In this document: piece after piece, positions 1 through 7,372 of the stretch | Layout: every line of letters begins with the position of its first letter | Numbering within the stretch: position 1 is the stretch's first letter | DNA from: Acidobacteriota bacterium | GTDB taxonomy: Bacteria > Acidobacteriota > Vicinamibacteria > Vicinamibacterales > UBA2999 | Assembly: GCA_003222635.1 (NCBI GenBank) | Contig: QHWQ01000072.1 | Span: 1 to 32,340, forward strand | Length of the DNA stretch: 32,340 bases | Reading direction: 5' to 3' | Notes under the pieces: generated by a model | What the model was told of the DNA's origin: nothing | Databases searched by the model: none | The model's input: the letters and a program-made list of their open reading frames with translations, nothing else | Translations under genes and position numbers: made by a program

Positions 1-254
1 CGCAATTCGAGATGGTTGTAGATCTCGCCGTTGCACACGACCGTGACCAGGCCGTCTTCGCTCGAAATCGGCTGATGACCACCGGCGGGATCGATGATCG
101 ACAAGCGCGTCATGCCGATCGCCGCCGCCCCGCTGGAGACGTGTATCCCCTGGTCGTCGGGGCCGCGGTGCCTGAGCGCCGCGATCATCCGCGACACTTC
201 TTCGCAGCTGGCGCCGTGTCCATCCGCGGTCCAGGTTCCCGCTATTCCACACAT
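1..254 (-). CDS. asnB: Asparagine synthase (glutamine-hydrolysing)-type amidotransferase, N-terminal part (runs off left edge)
   Basis: The protein begins MCGIAGTW, the signature of class II glutamine amidotransferases: after removal of Met1, Cys2 is the nucleophile that releases ammonia from glutamine. Further N-terminal nucleophile-domain motifs follow: RHRGPDDQG (about residues 28-36), the MTRLSIID strand, and VCNGEIYNH near the left edge. Only 84 codons are present, so the synthetase domain lies outside the window. The start codon is ATG at 254, seven bases after the stop of the upstream GT2 gene, so it is probably the last visible gene of that operon. Asparagine-synthase homologues are frequent in exopolysaccharide clusters, where they are thought to amidate sugar acids or act in wall/capsule modification rather than make asparagine. 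The substrate here cannot be told. The family call is secure; the exact role is not. Confidence 0.93.
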   Translation of the reverse strand, partial: MCGIAGTWTADGHGASCEEVSRMIAALRHRGPDDQGIHVSSGAAAIGMTRLSIIDPAGGHQPISSEDGLVTVVCNGEIYNHLEL

Positions 255-261
255 TCGTGTT

Positions 262-1275
262 TCACCCGAGCCGTGGTGTCCACACGGCTTGCTTGCGTCC
301 GCGCAGGAACTTGAGCAGCGCATCGGCCGATGCGGCGTTGATCACCATGAAGTAATACGGCAGGCTGACGACCGGAGCCGCGACGCCCGCGCGGTCCGCG
401 ACGAATCCCGCCGCCGCGCACAGCAGGAACGCGGATCCGAGCGCAACGGCAACGTCATAGATGAGACCGGCGCCGCTCGCGCCCAACGCCGCCGCATAGA
501 CGACGGGGACGGCGGCGCAGGCGGCGTAGCGCAGCACCTTGTGCGAGAACAGCTGCATGGCAAACAGGCCATGACGCCGCACGTTGAGGAGAGCGCGCAT
601 GTCCGAGAGCGCCCACCACGCACGCAGGGCAACGCGGACGCGCATTCGATATTCCGCGCTCGACGTGGTCAGCGTGTCTTCGTAGAGCAGCGCCTCGGGT
701 TCGTAGACGACGCGATACCCCTGCTTGACGACCTGCAGCGGCAGGACGAAGTCGGGCAGCTGGTCATCGTGCATCCGCACAAGGAGCTCTCGCCGCACGG
801 CGTCAATCCCGCCGTTGACACCCACAATCGAACCGAGCGACGTCTCCGAGCGGCGCAGCAGGTCCTCATAGCGCATGTACGCGCGGCAGCCGATGCCCGC
901 GCTCGATCCGGCTGCCGCCCCATACACCAGACGGCCAGTCACATATCCGACGGACGGGTCGGCGAAGTTCCTCGTGAGCATCCGCAACGCGTCCGCCGCG
1001 TAGCGCACGATGGCGTCGGTGCCATCCGTCGATGCGTCGGAGACGACGATGATCTGTACGCGCCCGGCGGGGTAGTGCAGCTGCAGCTTGTTTTCAAGCG
1101 TGGCGCGGATCGATTTCGCTTCGTTGCGGGCAGCGATGATGATCGACACCGCCGGTTCGTACGGCGCGGTACGTACCGGCCTCCGCCTGATGCGCGCGAG
1201 CGCCATCACCAGGAGCGGATAGCCGGCGTAGGTGTAACACAGCACCGCCGTCGACAGCCAGAAGACACCGCGCAT
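262..1275 (-). CDS. Family 2 glycosyltransferase, membrane-associated, lacking the usual DxD segment
   Basis: GT-A type glycosyltransferase predicted to add a sugar from an NDP-donor to a lipid-linked or growing polysaccharide. An N-terminal hydrophobic segment (residues 4-28) is followed by the nucleotide-binding start PAVSIIIAARNE and VSDASTDGT (about 78-86). The C-terminal half (VGVNGGIDAVRRE, DFVLPLQVVKQGYRV, then two or three hydrophobic helices) matches processive-type GT2 proteins. Between IVR (about 91) and ADALRML (about 95) the family normally carries about 35-40 residues with a 'GK..A.N.A' helix and the metal-binding 'FSDAN' (DxD) motif; here it is absent in frame, so activity is doubtful. 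ATG 1275 is preferred over GTG 1284 because an AAAGGTGA ribosome-binding site lies just upstream of it. It sits 12 bases after the O-antigen ligase gene and 7 before the amidotransferase. Confidence 0.85.
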   Translation of the reverse strand: MRGVFWLSTAVLCYTYAGYPLLVMALARIRRRPVRTAPYEPAVSIIIAARNEAKSIRATLENKLQLHYPAGRVQIIVVSDASTDGTDAIVRYAADALRMLTRNFADPSVGYVTGRLVYGAAAGSSAGIGCRAYMRYEDLLRRSETSLGSIVGVNGGIDAVRRELLVRMHDDQLPDFVLPLQVVKQGYRVVYEPEALLYEDTLTTSSAEYRMRVRVALRAWWALSDMRALLNVRRHGLFAMQLFSHKVLRYAACAAVPVVYAAALGASGAGLIYDVAVALGSAFLLCAAAGFVADRAGVAAPVVSLPYYFMVINAASADALLKFLRGRKQAVWTPRLG

Positions 1276-1287
1276 GCTGATCACCTT

Positions 1288-2580
1288 TCAGGACCGCGAA
1301 GGCAGCGGCCGCCAGGCGGTGACCACCGGCAGCGGGGTTGCGTGAGTGACATCGGCGGCGGCGACCGCAGGCGCCAGGAGGCGATCGATGACCTCGGTCA
1401 GCCCCGCCATCAGATACCAGTCGTACATCGACAATCCGTAGCTCGCGAAACTGAACAGGATGTTCATCCCGATCAACACCTGCAGCGCGGGCACGAGGCG
1501 ACACAGCAGCGGCGGCGGCGACGTCGCTCGACTCAATGTCCGCGCGGCGCGCCGCAGGCCCGTGACGATGGAGGTGATCACGGTCAGAAAAAGGATCAGT
1601 CCGGGAATCCCGAGCTCCTGCAGCGCTTCGAGATAGAGGTTGTGCGCCGGCAAATCGAGCGCGCCGAAGTGCCAGTTCGCTTCCCGCGACGTGCCCAGGC
1701 CGTATCCGAACAGCGGGCGCCGCATCGCCACACGAAAATTGATCTGCCATCCGTCGAAGCGATCGGCCGCCGTCTGCGAGTTCTTGGTGTGGCTGCTGAC
1801 AATCGACAGGTATCGATCGGAGAGGTTGTCGTTCAAATACGGCAGCGACAGCCAGACTGCCGCGACCACGACCGCCACGAGCGGCAGCTTGTGACGGCTC
1901 TTGACCCAGACGAGCGCGGTGATGGCACCCATTCCGATCATGCCGGACCGCGACGCGGTGAGCACGAGCGCCCACAGGAGCGGCGGCATCGTGCTGATGT
2001 AGATGAGTCGTCCGACGACGCTTCCCGCCGTCAGGTAGTGCAGCAGCGGAACGATGGTGAGGATGATCGACGCCAACCCATTGGGGTTGACCACATCGTC
2101 CGGGGCGCCCGACAGCCGATTCATCGTTTCGTACGACGACATGCCGGCCAGCGAGCCCCAGTAGCCGGATGTCACGTGCATGTACAGCGGCTCGAACACG
2201 CGGAACATCTGGCACGCGAGGAACACAATCATCAGCGTGCGCAGCCGCTTCGGCGTCGTCACGAGTCCCGCCGTGAAGTAGAAAAAGACAAACGCCTTGA
2301 AGAAATTCGGAAAGCCGATCTTCGCCACCGTTCCCGGCCATTCGGTGAACGGAATGGTGATCGCGGCGTAGGCGACGAGTCCCCACAGGAGGTTGCGCGT
2401 CCGCAGATTGGTGGACAACTGTTCCGCGTCGCGTCCCTGCTTCAGAATCAGCGCGAAGATCAGGCAGACGAGGAGCAAATCCGCTCTCGTGGAGGTCAGC
2501 GCCGGTATCCGCGCCGGCAGGTGCAGGAACCAGCTGCAGACGAAGACGAGATAGAGCGCGAATCCCAGCCGGTTGTTCAT
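1288..2580 (-). CDS. O-antigen ligase / Wzy-type polymerase family membrane protein
   Basis: A 430-residue polytopic inner-membrane protein with about ten hydrophobic segments. The diagnostic Wzy_C/WaaL features are present: TASRSGMIG (about residue 208), a large periplasmic stretch, then GYGLGTSREANWH and AHNLYLEALQELGIPGL (about 295-330), containing the conserved His/Asn/Glu of O-antigen ligases. It should polymerise or ligate undecaprenyl-linked polysaccharide units on the periplasmic side. Its ATG overlaps the TGA of the upstream GT4 gene (ATGA, 2577-2580), which implies translational coupling. Sequence cannot decide between polymerase (Wzy) and ligase (WaaL). In an exopolysaccharide cluster with glycosyltransferases on both sides, a polymerase is the more likely role. 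Confidence 0.88.
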   Translation of the reverse strand: MNNRLGFALYLVFVCSWFLHLPARIPALTSTRADLLLVCLIFALILKQGRDAEQLSTNLRTRNLLWGLVAYAAITIPFTEWPGTVAKIGFPNFFKAFVFFYFTAGLVTTPKRLRTLMIVFLACQMFRVFEPLYMHVTSGYWGSLAGMSSYETMNRLSGAPDDVVNPNGLASIILTIVPLLHYLTAGSVVGRLIYISTMPPLLWALVLTASRSGMIGMGAITALVWVKSRHKLPLVAVVVAAVWLSLPYLNDNLSDRYLSIVSSHTKNSQTAADRFDGWQINFRVAMRRPLFGYGLGTSREANWHFGALDLPAHNLYLEALQELGIPGLILFLTVITSIVTGLRRAARTLSRATSPPPLLCRLVPALQVLIGMNILFSFASYGLSMYDWYLMAGLTEVIDRLLAPAVAAADVTHATPLPVVTAWRPLPSRS

Positions 2581-3689
2581 GATGCCGGGACGAGAAGCTG
2601 ACGATAGAGGTCGCAGTACGCACGCACCATGTCGCGGGCGGCAAAGCGCTGGCGCACCGTCTCATGAGCTCTGGCGGCCAATCGTGCGCGCAGCTCGCGA
2701 TCGTCGTAGAGTCTCTCGATCGCCGTGGCCAGCGCGTAGGGATCGCCGAGCGGCACCAGCATGCCGCTGCCGTCGTCCAGCACCTCGCGCAGTCCACCCA
2801 CCCGTGACGCAACGATCGGCACGCGAAGCGACATCGCTTCGAGCAGCACGTAGGGAAGGCCCTCGTGCAGCGACGGCATCACCAGCAGATCGAGCGACGC
2901 CATTCGCTCGTGAATCGCCGGATCGAAGCCGTGGAACCGCACCACATCCGACAGCTTCCCCTCAGCGGCCATGCGCCGGCAGTGCGCTTCGAGTGGACCG
3001 GTTCCGAACACGTGAACGCGAAGGCGCGGCAGATGGCGGAGACACGCGAGAGCCCGGAGCAGGACCTCGTGGCCTTTGACCTGATCGATGCGTCCGACGA
3101 TGCCGACATCAAACGGCGTGTCGGACCTCGACCGCCGTGCAGGCGCCGCGTCAGTGCGCAGCGCCGCCGCGTCGATGCCGTTGTAGATGACCCGCTGAGG
3201 AATGCGTGCCGGCAGCCGGAGCCGCTGCTGGATGTCGGTCGAGACAAACACCTGCGCGTCGAGCGTGCACAGGTTCGCGAGACGTTCGAGCAGCGTGTTG
3301 GCGATCAGCCGGCCGTGACTCAGAACGGCGCGCCAGCCGGACAACGGCTCGACTTGCCCATGCTCGGTCTTGACGATCTTGATCCCGAGGTGTCGCGCCG
3401 CCAGGCAACCGACGATCGACGCGCGATACCCGTGCACGTGCAGGACGTTGATCTGATGCTCGCGGAGCAGTCCGCGCAGCTGCGTGACGGTGCGCGGATC
3501 GTACTTGCCGAAACCATCGAGCGTCACCACGGCGATGCGCTGCTCGCGCAGCGCCGCCGCGAGCGGCGCGTCGTAAAACAGCACGACAAGGGGATCGATC
3601 CCGAGGTACCTCAGGCCCGTCGCCAGCGTGACGATGAAGCGCTCGACCCCGCCCCAGATTTCGCCTGCCGCGCAGACGGCCAGGCGCAC
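2577..3689 (-). CDS. Family 4 (GT-B) glycosyltransferase
   Basis: A complete GT4 enzyme transferring a sugar from an NDP-donor with retention. The N-terminal acceptor domain starts VRLAVCAAGEIWGGVERF, with the glycine-rich loop GEIWGGVE. The donor domain includes GIVGRIDQVKGHEVLLRAL and the catalytic E-x7-E block MPSLHEGLPYVLLEAM, followed by IVASRVGGLREVL. The frame is open to a GTG at 3749, but GTG 3689 is preferred: it gives the typical family N-terminus and has GGAAGG eight bases upstream. It overlaps the downstream O-antigen ligase gene by four bases. Its donor and acceptor cannot be assigned. Confidence 0.9.
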   Translation of the reverse strand: MRLAVCAAGEIWGGVERFIVTLATGLRYLGIDPLVVLFYDAPLAAALREQRIAVVTLDGFGKYDPRTVTQLRGLLREHQINVLHVHGYRASIVGCLAARHLGIKIVKTEHGQVEPLSGWRAVLSHGRLIANTLLERLANLCTLDAQVFVSTDIQQRLRLPARIPQRVIYNGIDAAALRTDAAPARRSRSDTPFDVGIVGRIDQVKGHEVLLRALACLRHLPRLRVHVFGTGPLEAHCRRMAAEGKLSDVVRFHGFDPAIHERMASLDLLVMPSLHEGLPYVLLEAMSLRVPIVASRVGGLREVLDDGSGMLVPLGDPYALATAIERLYDDRELRARLAARAHETVRQRFAARDMVRAYCDLYRQLLVPAS

Positions 3690-3751
3690 GGCTGGCGCCT
3701 TCCCATCGGCGCGCGATGGGTGCACGAGACAGAGAGATGCCGTGGGCACGT

Positions 3752-3787
3752 CGAGGCAATAGCAAATGGCCTTCCGCTATTGCCTCG
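3752..3787. terminator. Perfect 12-bp inverted repeat upstream of the GT4 gene
   Basis: CGAGGCAATAGC (3752-3763) and GCTATTGCCTCG (3776-3787) are perfect reverse complements separated by a 12-base loop. The hairpin lies in the gap between the 1120-residue LamG protein gene and the GT4 gene, both on the minus strand. No T-tract follows on either strand, so it may be a terminator without a U-tract, an mRNA processing or stability element, or an operator. Confidence 0.45.
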
Positions 3788-3856
3788 CCGGAGTGGGGTC
3801 TAAATGCTTGTCATCACTCGCCTAACGGTCGATCCGCGAGCGCGGGCGCGAACCAA

Positions 3857-3898
3857 AGTAGACCGAAGTCTTCCTGCGAGCGGACTTCTGCGTCTATC
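3857..3898. repeat. Imperfect hairpin with AGAC-CGAA-GTCT core, just past the stop of the 1120-aa gene
   Basis: AGACCGAAGTC (3860-3870) can pair with GACTTCTGCGTCT (3883-3895), and AGAC-CGAA-GTCT is itself a mini-hairpin. It begins a few bases beyond the stop codon at 3902 of the minus-strand LamG protein gene, as a 3' hairpin would. It resembles the GGCAGAC-N4-GTC elements elsewhere in this window and may belong to the same dispersed family. The 3690-3901 gap contains only this and the 12-bp inverted repeat. Confidence 0.4.
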
Positions 3899-3901
3899 AC
3901 C

Positions 3902-6900
3902 TCAATGCACACGCACGACGCCGATGTCGGTGACGCCGGCGGCGACCGGTGCAACCGGCCCCGTATCGCCCGTCAAGGTGCGTCCCCGCCCCGCAGCGGA
4001 GGAAGCGCCAACCTCGAGATCCCCCAGCGCCGTTGGTACGCCGGCGATCGAGAAGGCGCCCAGCGTCCCGGACCGCGCGCGATATGGCGTGAACGCGGGA
4101 GTCAGGACACGCTGAGGGATGACGGTAAGGTCTCGTCCCGGCGGCGCGTACGACAGTTGGATTTGCGGGTTGCCGTTGTCGAACGTTCTCACCTCGATCG
4201 GAATCGATCCCGCCGGCAACCAGACCTTCCCAGCGAGCTGCTGGAAGGCTCCCGTTCCCTGTGCAGCGTTGATGATGGTCGCGCCGCCAACCGTCAATCG
4301 TCCGCCCGCGTTGACGCCGAGGACGAACGAATACACACCTGCTCTGGTGACCTGGAGACTGCCGGTCAAGCGGATCGCATGACTGCGCGGGCCGAACCCG
4401 AACGGATCGTCGCCGAAGACTCCGTTCGGATTACGCAGGTTCGCCGCGGAGATCAGTTTCACGACTGCTGGAGTTCGTCCGGAAAGATTCGGAAGGGCCG
4501 CCAGAGTCCCATTGAAGGTAAAAATCTCCGCCGACAAACCGGGAAGCATCGCGCCGACGTCGGCAGCGGCGATGCGCCGGCCGGCGGTGTCTTCGACTCG
4601 GCCTCGCACCGTCGTCAGCAGGTCGGGCACGACAGTGACGATCATGTCGGCGGTCGAGGCCGTTCGGCCCGCCGCGTCGGTGACCCTCGCCTGCAGGTTG
4701 AGCCAGTTGACGCCGAACGGCACGGTGAACAGGAAGCGGGGCGCAGTCATCTCTTCCGACGCCATCACGACGCCGTTGACGAGGAGGTCAACCCGCCGCA
4801 CGGCGGTGCCGCTCGCGGCGGCGGTAATTGGAATCGTCGCACCTTCCGTCAGGACTGCGGTTGGGGAAGGCGATGTGATGGTGACGTGCGGCGGCGGCGG
4901 TACTCGTCCAGGCCGGCGAACGATCTCAACCGTCATGGATGACCCGCGTGCGCCGATGAACGCCGTCACGACGGTGTTCGACCCGCGACGCGGACGAATC
5001 GGCACTTCGGCGATCGCACGGTGAGGATCACGCGGGCGAAATGCGACGCGGTCGTTCAGCAGGACGAGACCATCCTGCACGCCGACGCTCGTGACGAGCA
5101 TCGCATATGTGGCGGTCACGTCGGTGACGTCGAACGTCGCCTTCCGAACGCCGGTGCCCTGATAGGTGATCGGACCGAGCGTCGTGTCTGCAGTCGGCGC
5201 GATCACAGGCGTGCCGACGTCAACGGCGATCTCGGCCCCGCTCAGCGCGCGGTTGTAGATGCGTACGTCGTCGATCGCGCCGGCGAAGAATTCGCCCCAG
5301 ATATCGTTGCCGCCGAGGGTCAGCGCGTCGGCGGAGATCGCGAGCAGGCCGGACGCCGCGCGGCTGCCTGTCAGCACGCCGTTGACAAACAGGTTGAGGG
5401 TCGCACCATCGTAGGTCGCCGCCAGGTGTGTCCACGTGTTAATCGGCACGGCCGATATGCCCGGGGCGGTCAGGTCTGCTCCGCCCGTGTTGATGGTGGC
5501 CGCGGGATTCGGCGTGTTGTTGTTGACATACAACCCGTACGACAAGCCACCGGCAGCGCCTCCCGGTGCGGGTCTTCCCTTCAGGATGACGTTCCGATAG
5601 CCTGACAGCGCCGACGGATTCACCCGCGCCTCGATGGTGAAGCCCGTTCGGACGTTGAGCGTTTCGTCGTTCGGGATCACAACCATATCGTCGACGCCGT
5701 CAAACCACAGCGCCGCCCCGTTACGGCCATCGGCGGTCCATGTGGCGTCGCCCGGTAGCGTGCCGTCATGCCCATGGCCCGAATCGTCTCGGAGGATCAA
5801 ACCCCGCCCTTGATCGAACGAGTAAGACGCGACCAGCCCGGTCGTCGTCGGCGCCGATGCGTTATCCGTCGTGACGATGACGGGCGCCGAGATCGCGACG
5901 TTGCCGGCCGCGTCGCGCGCGCGCGCCGTGATTTGATGCACACCGTTGACCGACATGGCGCTGTTCCAGTCAATCGCGTACGGCGCCGTCGTGTCCTGGT
6001 GTTCCGTCTCCACGCCGTCTATGAGCAGCTGGACACCGGCGACGCTCTCGTTGTCCGACGCGGCGACCTCGACCGACACCATGCCCGATACCGATCCACC
6101 TGTGGGGTTCAACACGGACACGGTTGGAGCCGTCGTATCGGCGACCCATCCCGGCACGGTCGCGATCGGAACGCCGGCGGCATTCACGGCGCCATCCTGC
6201 GTGACGACATAGAGGTAAGCCGTCTGCCGATCGCCAAAGCGGCCGAGATTCACCGTCACGTCGATCGACGAATCGGACCACTGCGTGGGAATCTGCACCT
6301 CGCGGATCGTCGACGCATCGAGCGTCGGCGCGTCTCCGAGAATCACGCGCGCGCGCGAGGAATCGAGATAGACGTCGGCGAAATAGCGCCAGTTCGACGC
6401 GTACGGATAGTTGACGGCGTAGCCTCCGATGCCTTCGGTGCGCGTGCTGCCGGCCAGACCGTCGGTCCTGCCCCGGTAGTCGGCCCTCAGGACGCCGTTT
6501 TCCCACAGCTTGATGTAGCCGTCGTTCTGATTCGTGTATTTGAGCTCCATCTCGATCTTCGACCACTGGCCTGCCATCGGGTTGACCGCGTTGTCCCAAT
6601 ACAAGTTGTGGCCGTTCTGATCGGGCGATTGCAGGCTCTGCGCCGCCGTGCCGAACGCATCGTCGTTGAGATGCCACGTCGCACCCGACGTCCGGCTGGT
6701 TGGGCGCGGGTTGTATTCCATGTACCAGTTGTTCGGCAGGCTGTACGGGCCGACGCCCTCGGAATACGCAAATGTCTTGTAATTGTCGCTGTCGCCGAAA
6801 TGCCATCCGTCATCGGATCGCTGATACCACGAGACATAGGAATAGGCCGGAAACGACGTGATGGTGCGGACCTTCCACATAATCACGTTGTAGCTGCACT

Positions 6901-7264
6901 GCGGTCCCGGTGCGGGCCCGTCGTGCGCGCCCGCGATGTACTTGGTGATGTGATCGTGAGGCAGCGCGATGTTACGACCCACCTCGGACGGAGTTCGATA
7001 CGCCAGGTTGTACGCGTCGTTTGCGGCGCAGTTCGGCCACGCACCATCCCACTTCGCGGAGACATCGAATCCCGACGCGTCGTCCCATACGGACGGCGCC
7101 GCCGTGCTCTTGGTTCCGAAGCCGGTGCCGCTGATCGTGACGGTCGCCTTATGCGACCATTGTCCTGAGTTACTGAGAATGGACGGCTGCGCGGCGACAG
7201 CAGTGGACCACAGGATTACCGCGCAGGCGAACGCCAGGCGTCCGCTCGTCGAGGGCTTTCGCAT
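3902..7264 (-). CDS. Giant exported protein: unknown beta-sandwich-like domain, Ig, LamG, Ig, PA14 nested in a carboxypeptidase-regulatory-like domain
   Basis: 1120 residues. Signal peptide 1-25 (cleavage at AVAA/Q). Residues 26-370 form a domain also found in the next gene, rich in Trp/Tyr (SWYQRSDDGWHFG, NNWYMEYNPRP, WSKIEMELKYTNQNDGYIKLWENG), suggestive of a concanavalin-like jelly roll as in some polysaccharide lyases; no catalytic residues can be assigned. Then Ig-like 376-468 (DTTAPTVSV...DAAGNV), LamG 474-685 (GLVASYSFDQG...FFAGAIDDVRIYNRAL), an unassigned beta-rich stretch 690-785, Ig-like 790-880, and a final unit where VRGRVEDTAGRRIAAADV (886-903) and GAFSIAGVP...TDIGVVRV (1069-1119) look like two halves of a carboxypeptidase-regulatory-like domain split by a PA14-like module (about 908-1045). 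No sorting signal is visible. Probably a secreted carbohydrate-binding or matrix protein. Only a weak GAGG precedes the ATG; the hairpin element at 7325-7372 lies just upstream. Confidence 0.85.
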   Translation of the reverse strand: MRKPSTSGRLAFACAVILWSTAVAAQPSILSNSGQWSHKATVTISGTGFGTKSTAAPSVWDDASGFDVSAKWDGAWPNCAANDAYNLAYRTPSEVGRNIALPHDHITKYIAGAHDGPAPGPQCSYNVIMWKVRTITSFPAYSYVSWYQRSDDGWHFGDSDNYKTFAYSEGVGPYSLPNNWYMEYNPRPTSRTSGATWHLNDDAFGTAAQSLQSPDQNGHNLYWDNAVNPMAGQWSKIEMELKYTNQNDGYIKLWENGVLRADYRGRTDGLAGSTRTEGIGGYAVNYPYASNWRYFADVYLDSSRARVILGDAPTLDASTIREVQIPTQWSDSSIDVTVNLGRFGDRQTAYLYVVTQDGAVNAAGVPIATVPGWVADTTAPTVSVLNPTGGSVSGMVSVEVAASDNESVAGVQLLIDGVETEHQDTTAPYAIDWNSAMSVNGVHQITARARDAAGNVAISAPVIVTTDNASAPTTTGLVASYSFDQGRGLILRDDSGHGHDGTLPGDATWTADGRNGAALWFDGVDDMVVIPNDETLNVRTGFTIEARVNPSALSGYRNVILKGRPAPGGAAGGLSYGLYVNNNTPNPAATINTGGADLTAPGISAVPINTWTHLAATYDGATLNLFVNGVLTGSRAASGLLAISADALTLGGNDIWGEFFAGAIDDVRIYNRALSGAEIAVDVGTPVIAPTADTTLGPITYQGTGVRKATFDVTDVTATYAMLVTSVGVQDGLVLLNDRVAFRPRDPHRAIAEVPIRPRRGSNTVVTAFIGARGSSMTVEIVRRPGRVPPPPHVTITSPSPTAVLTEGATIPITAAASGTAVRRVDLLVNGVVMASEEMTAPRFLFTVPFGVNWLNLQARVTDAAGRTASTADMIVTVVPDLLTTVRGRVEDTAGRRIAAADVGAMLPGLSAEIFTFNGTLAALPNLSGRTPAVVKLISAANLRNPNGVFGDDPFGFGPRSHAIRLTGSLQVTRAGVYSFVLGVNAGGRLTVGGATIINAAQGTGAFQQLAGKVWLPAGSIPIEVRTFDNGNPQIQLSYAPPGRDLTVIPQRVLTPAFTPYRARSGTLGAFSIAGVPTALGDLEVGASSAAGRGRTLTGDTGPVAPVAAGVTDIGVVRVH

Positions 7265-7324
7265 CGCCTCGGCTAGAGCAAAGCCCTTTCCGCCGCAAGC
7301 GACGGCATTCCGGCCGATCGTCCG

Positions 7325-7372
7325 CGTAGTCGCCGCCGCGGAGGACAGAAGTCTGCCTGCCCGGCGACTACG
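7325..7372. repeat. Intergenic hairpin element (GGCAGAC-N4-GTC family)
   Basis: CGTAGTCGCCG (7325-7335) and CGGCGACTACG (7362-7372) form a perfect 11-bp stem. The loop carries, on the minus strand, GGCAGAC-TTCT-GTC (7357 down to 7344). The distal arm overlaps the TAG stop (7368-7370) of the 701-residue paralogue gene, so the element fills most of the gap before the 1120-residue gene. It could attenuate or protect transcript between the two paralogues. The same core is found at 16753, 19415 and 25761. Confidence 0.6.

Noticed and set aside
94-2601. An 835-codon open frame on the plus strand antisense to the GT2 and O-antigen ligase genes
   Set aside because: It is Arg/Asp/His-rich low-similarity sequence, the usual antisense shadow of high-GC genes. 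The minus strand has clear family motifs.
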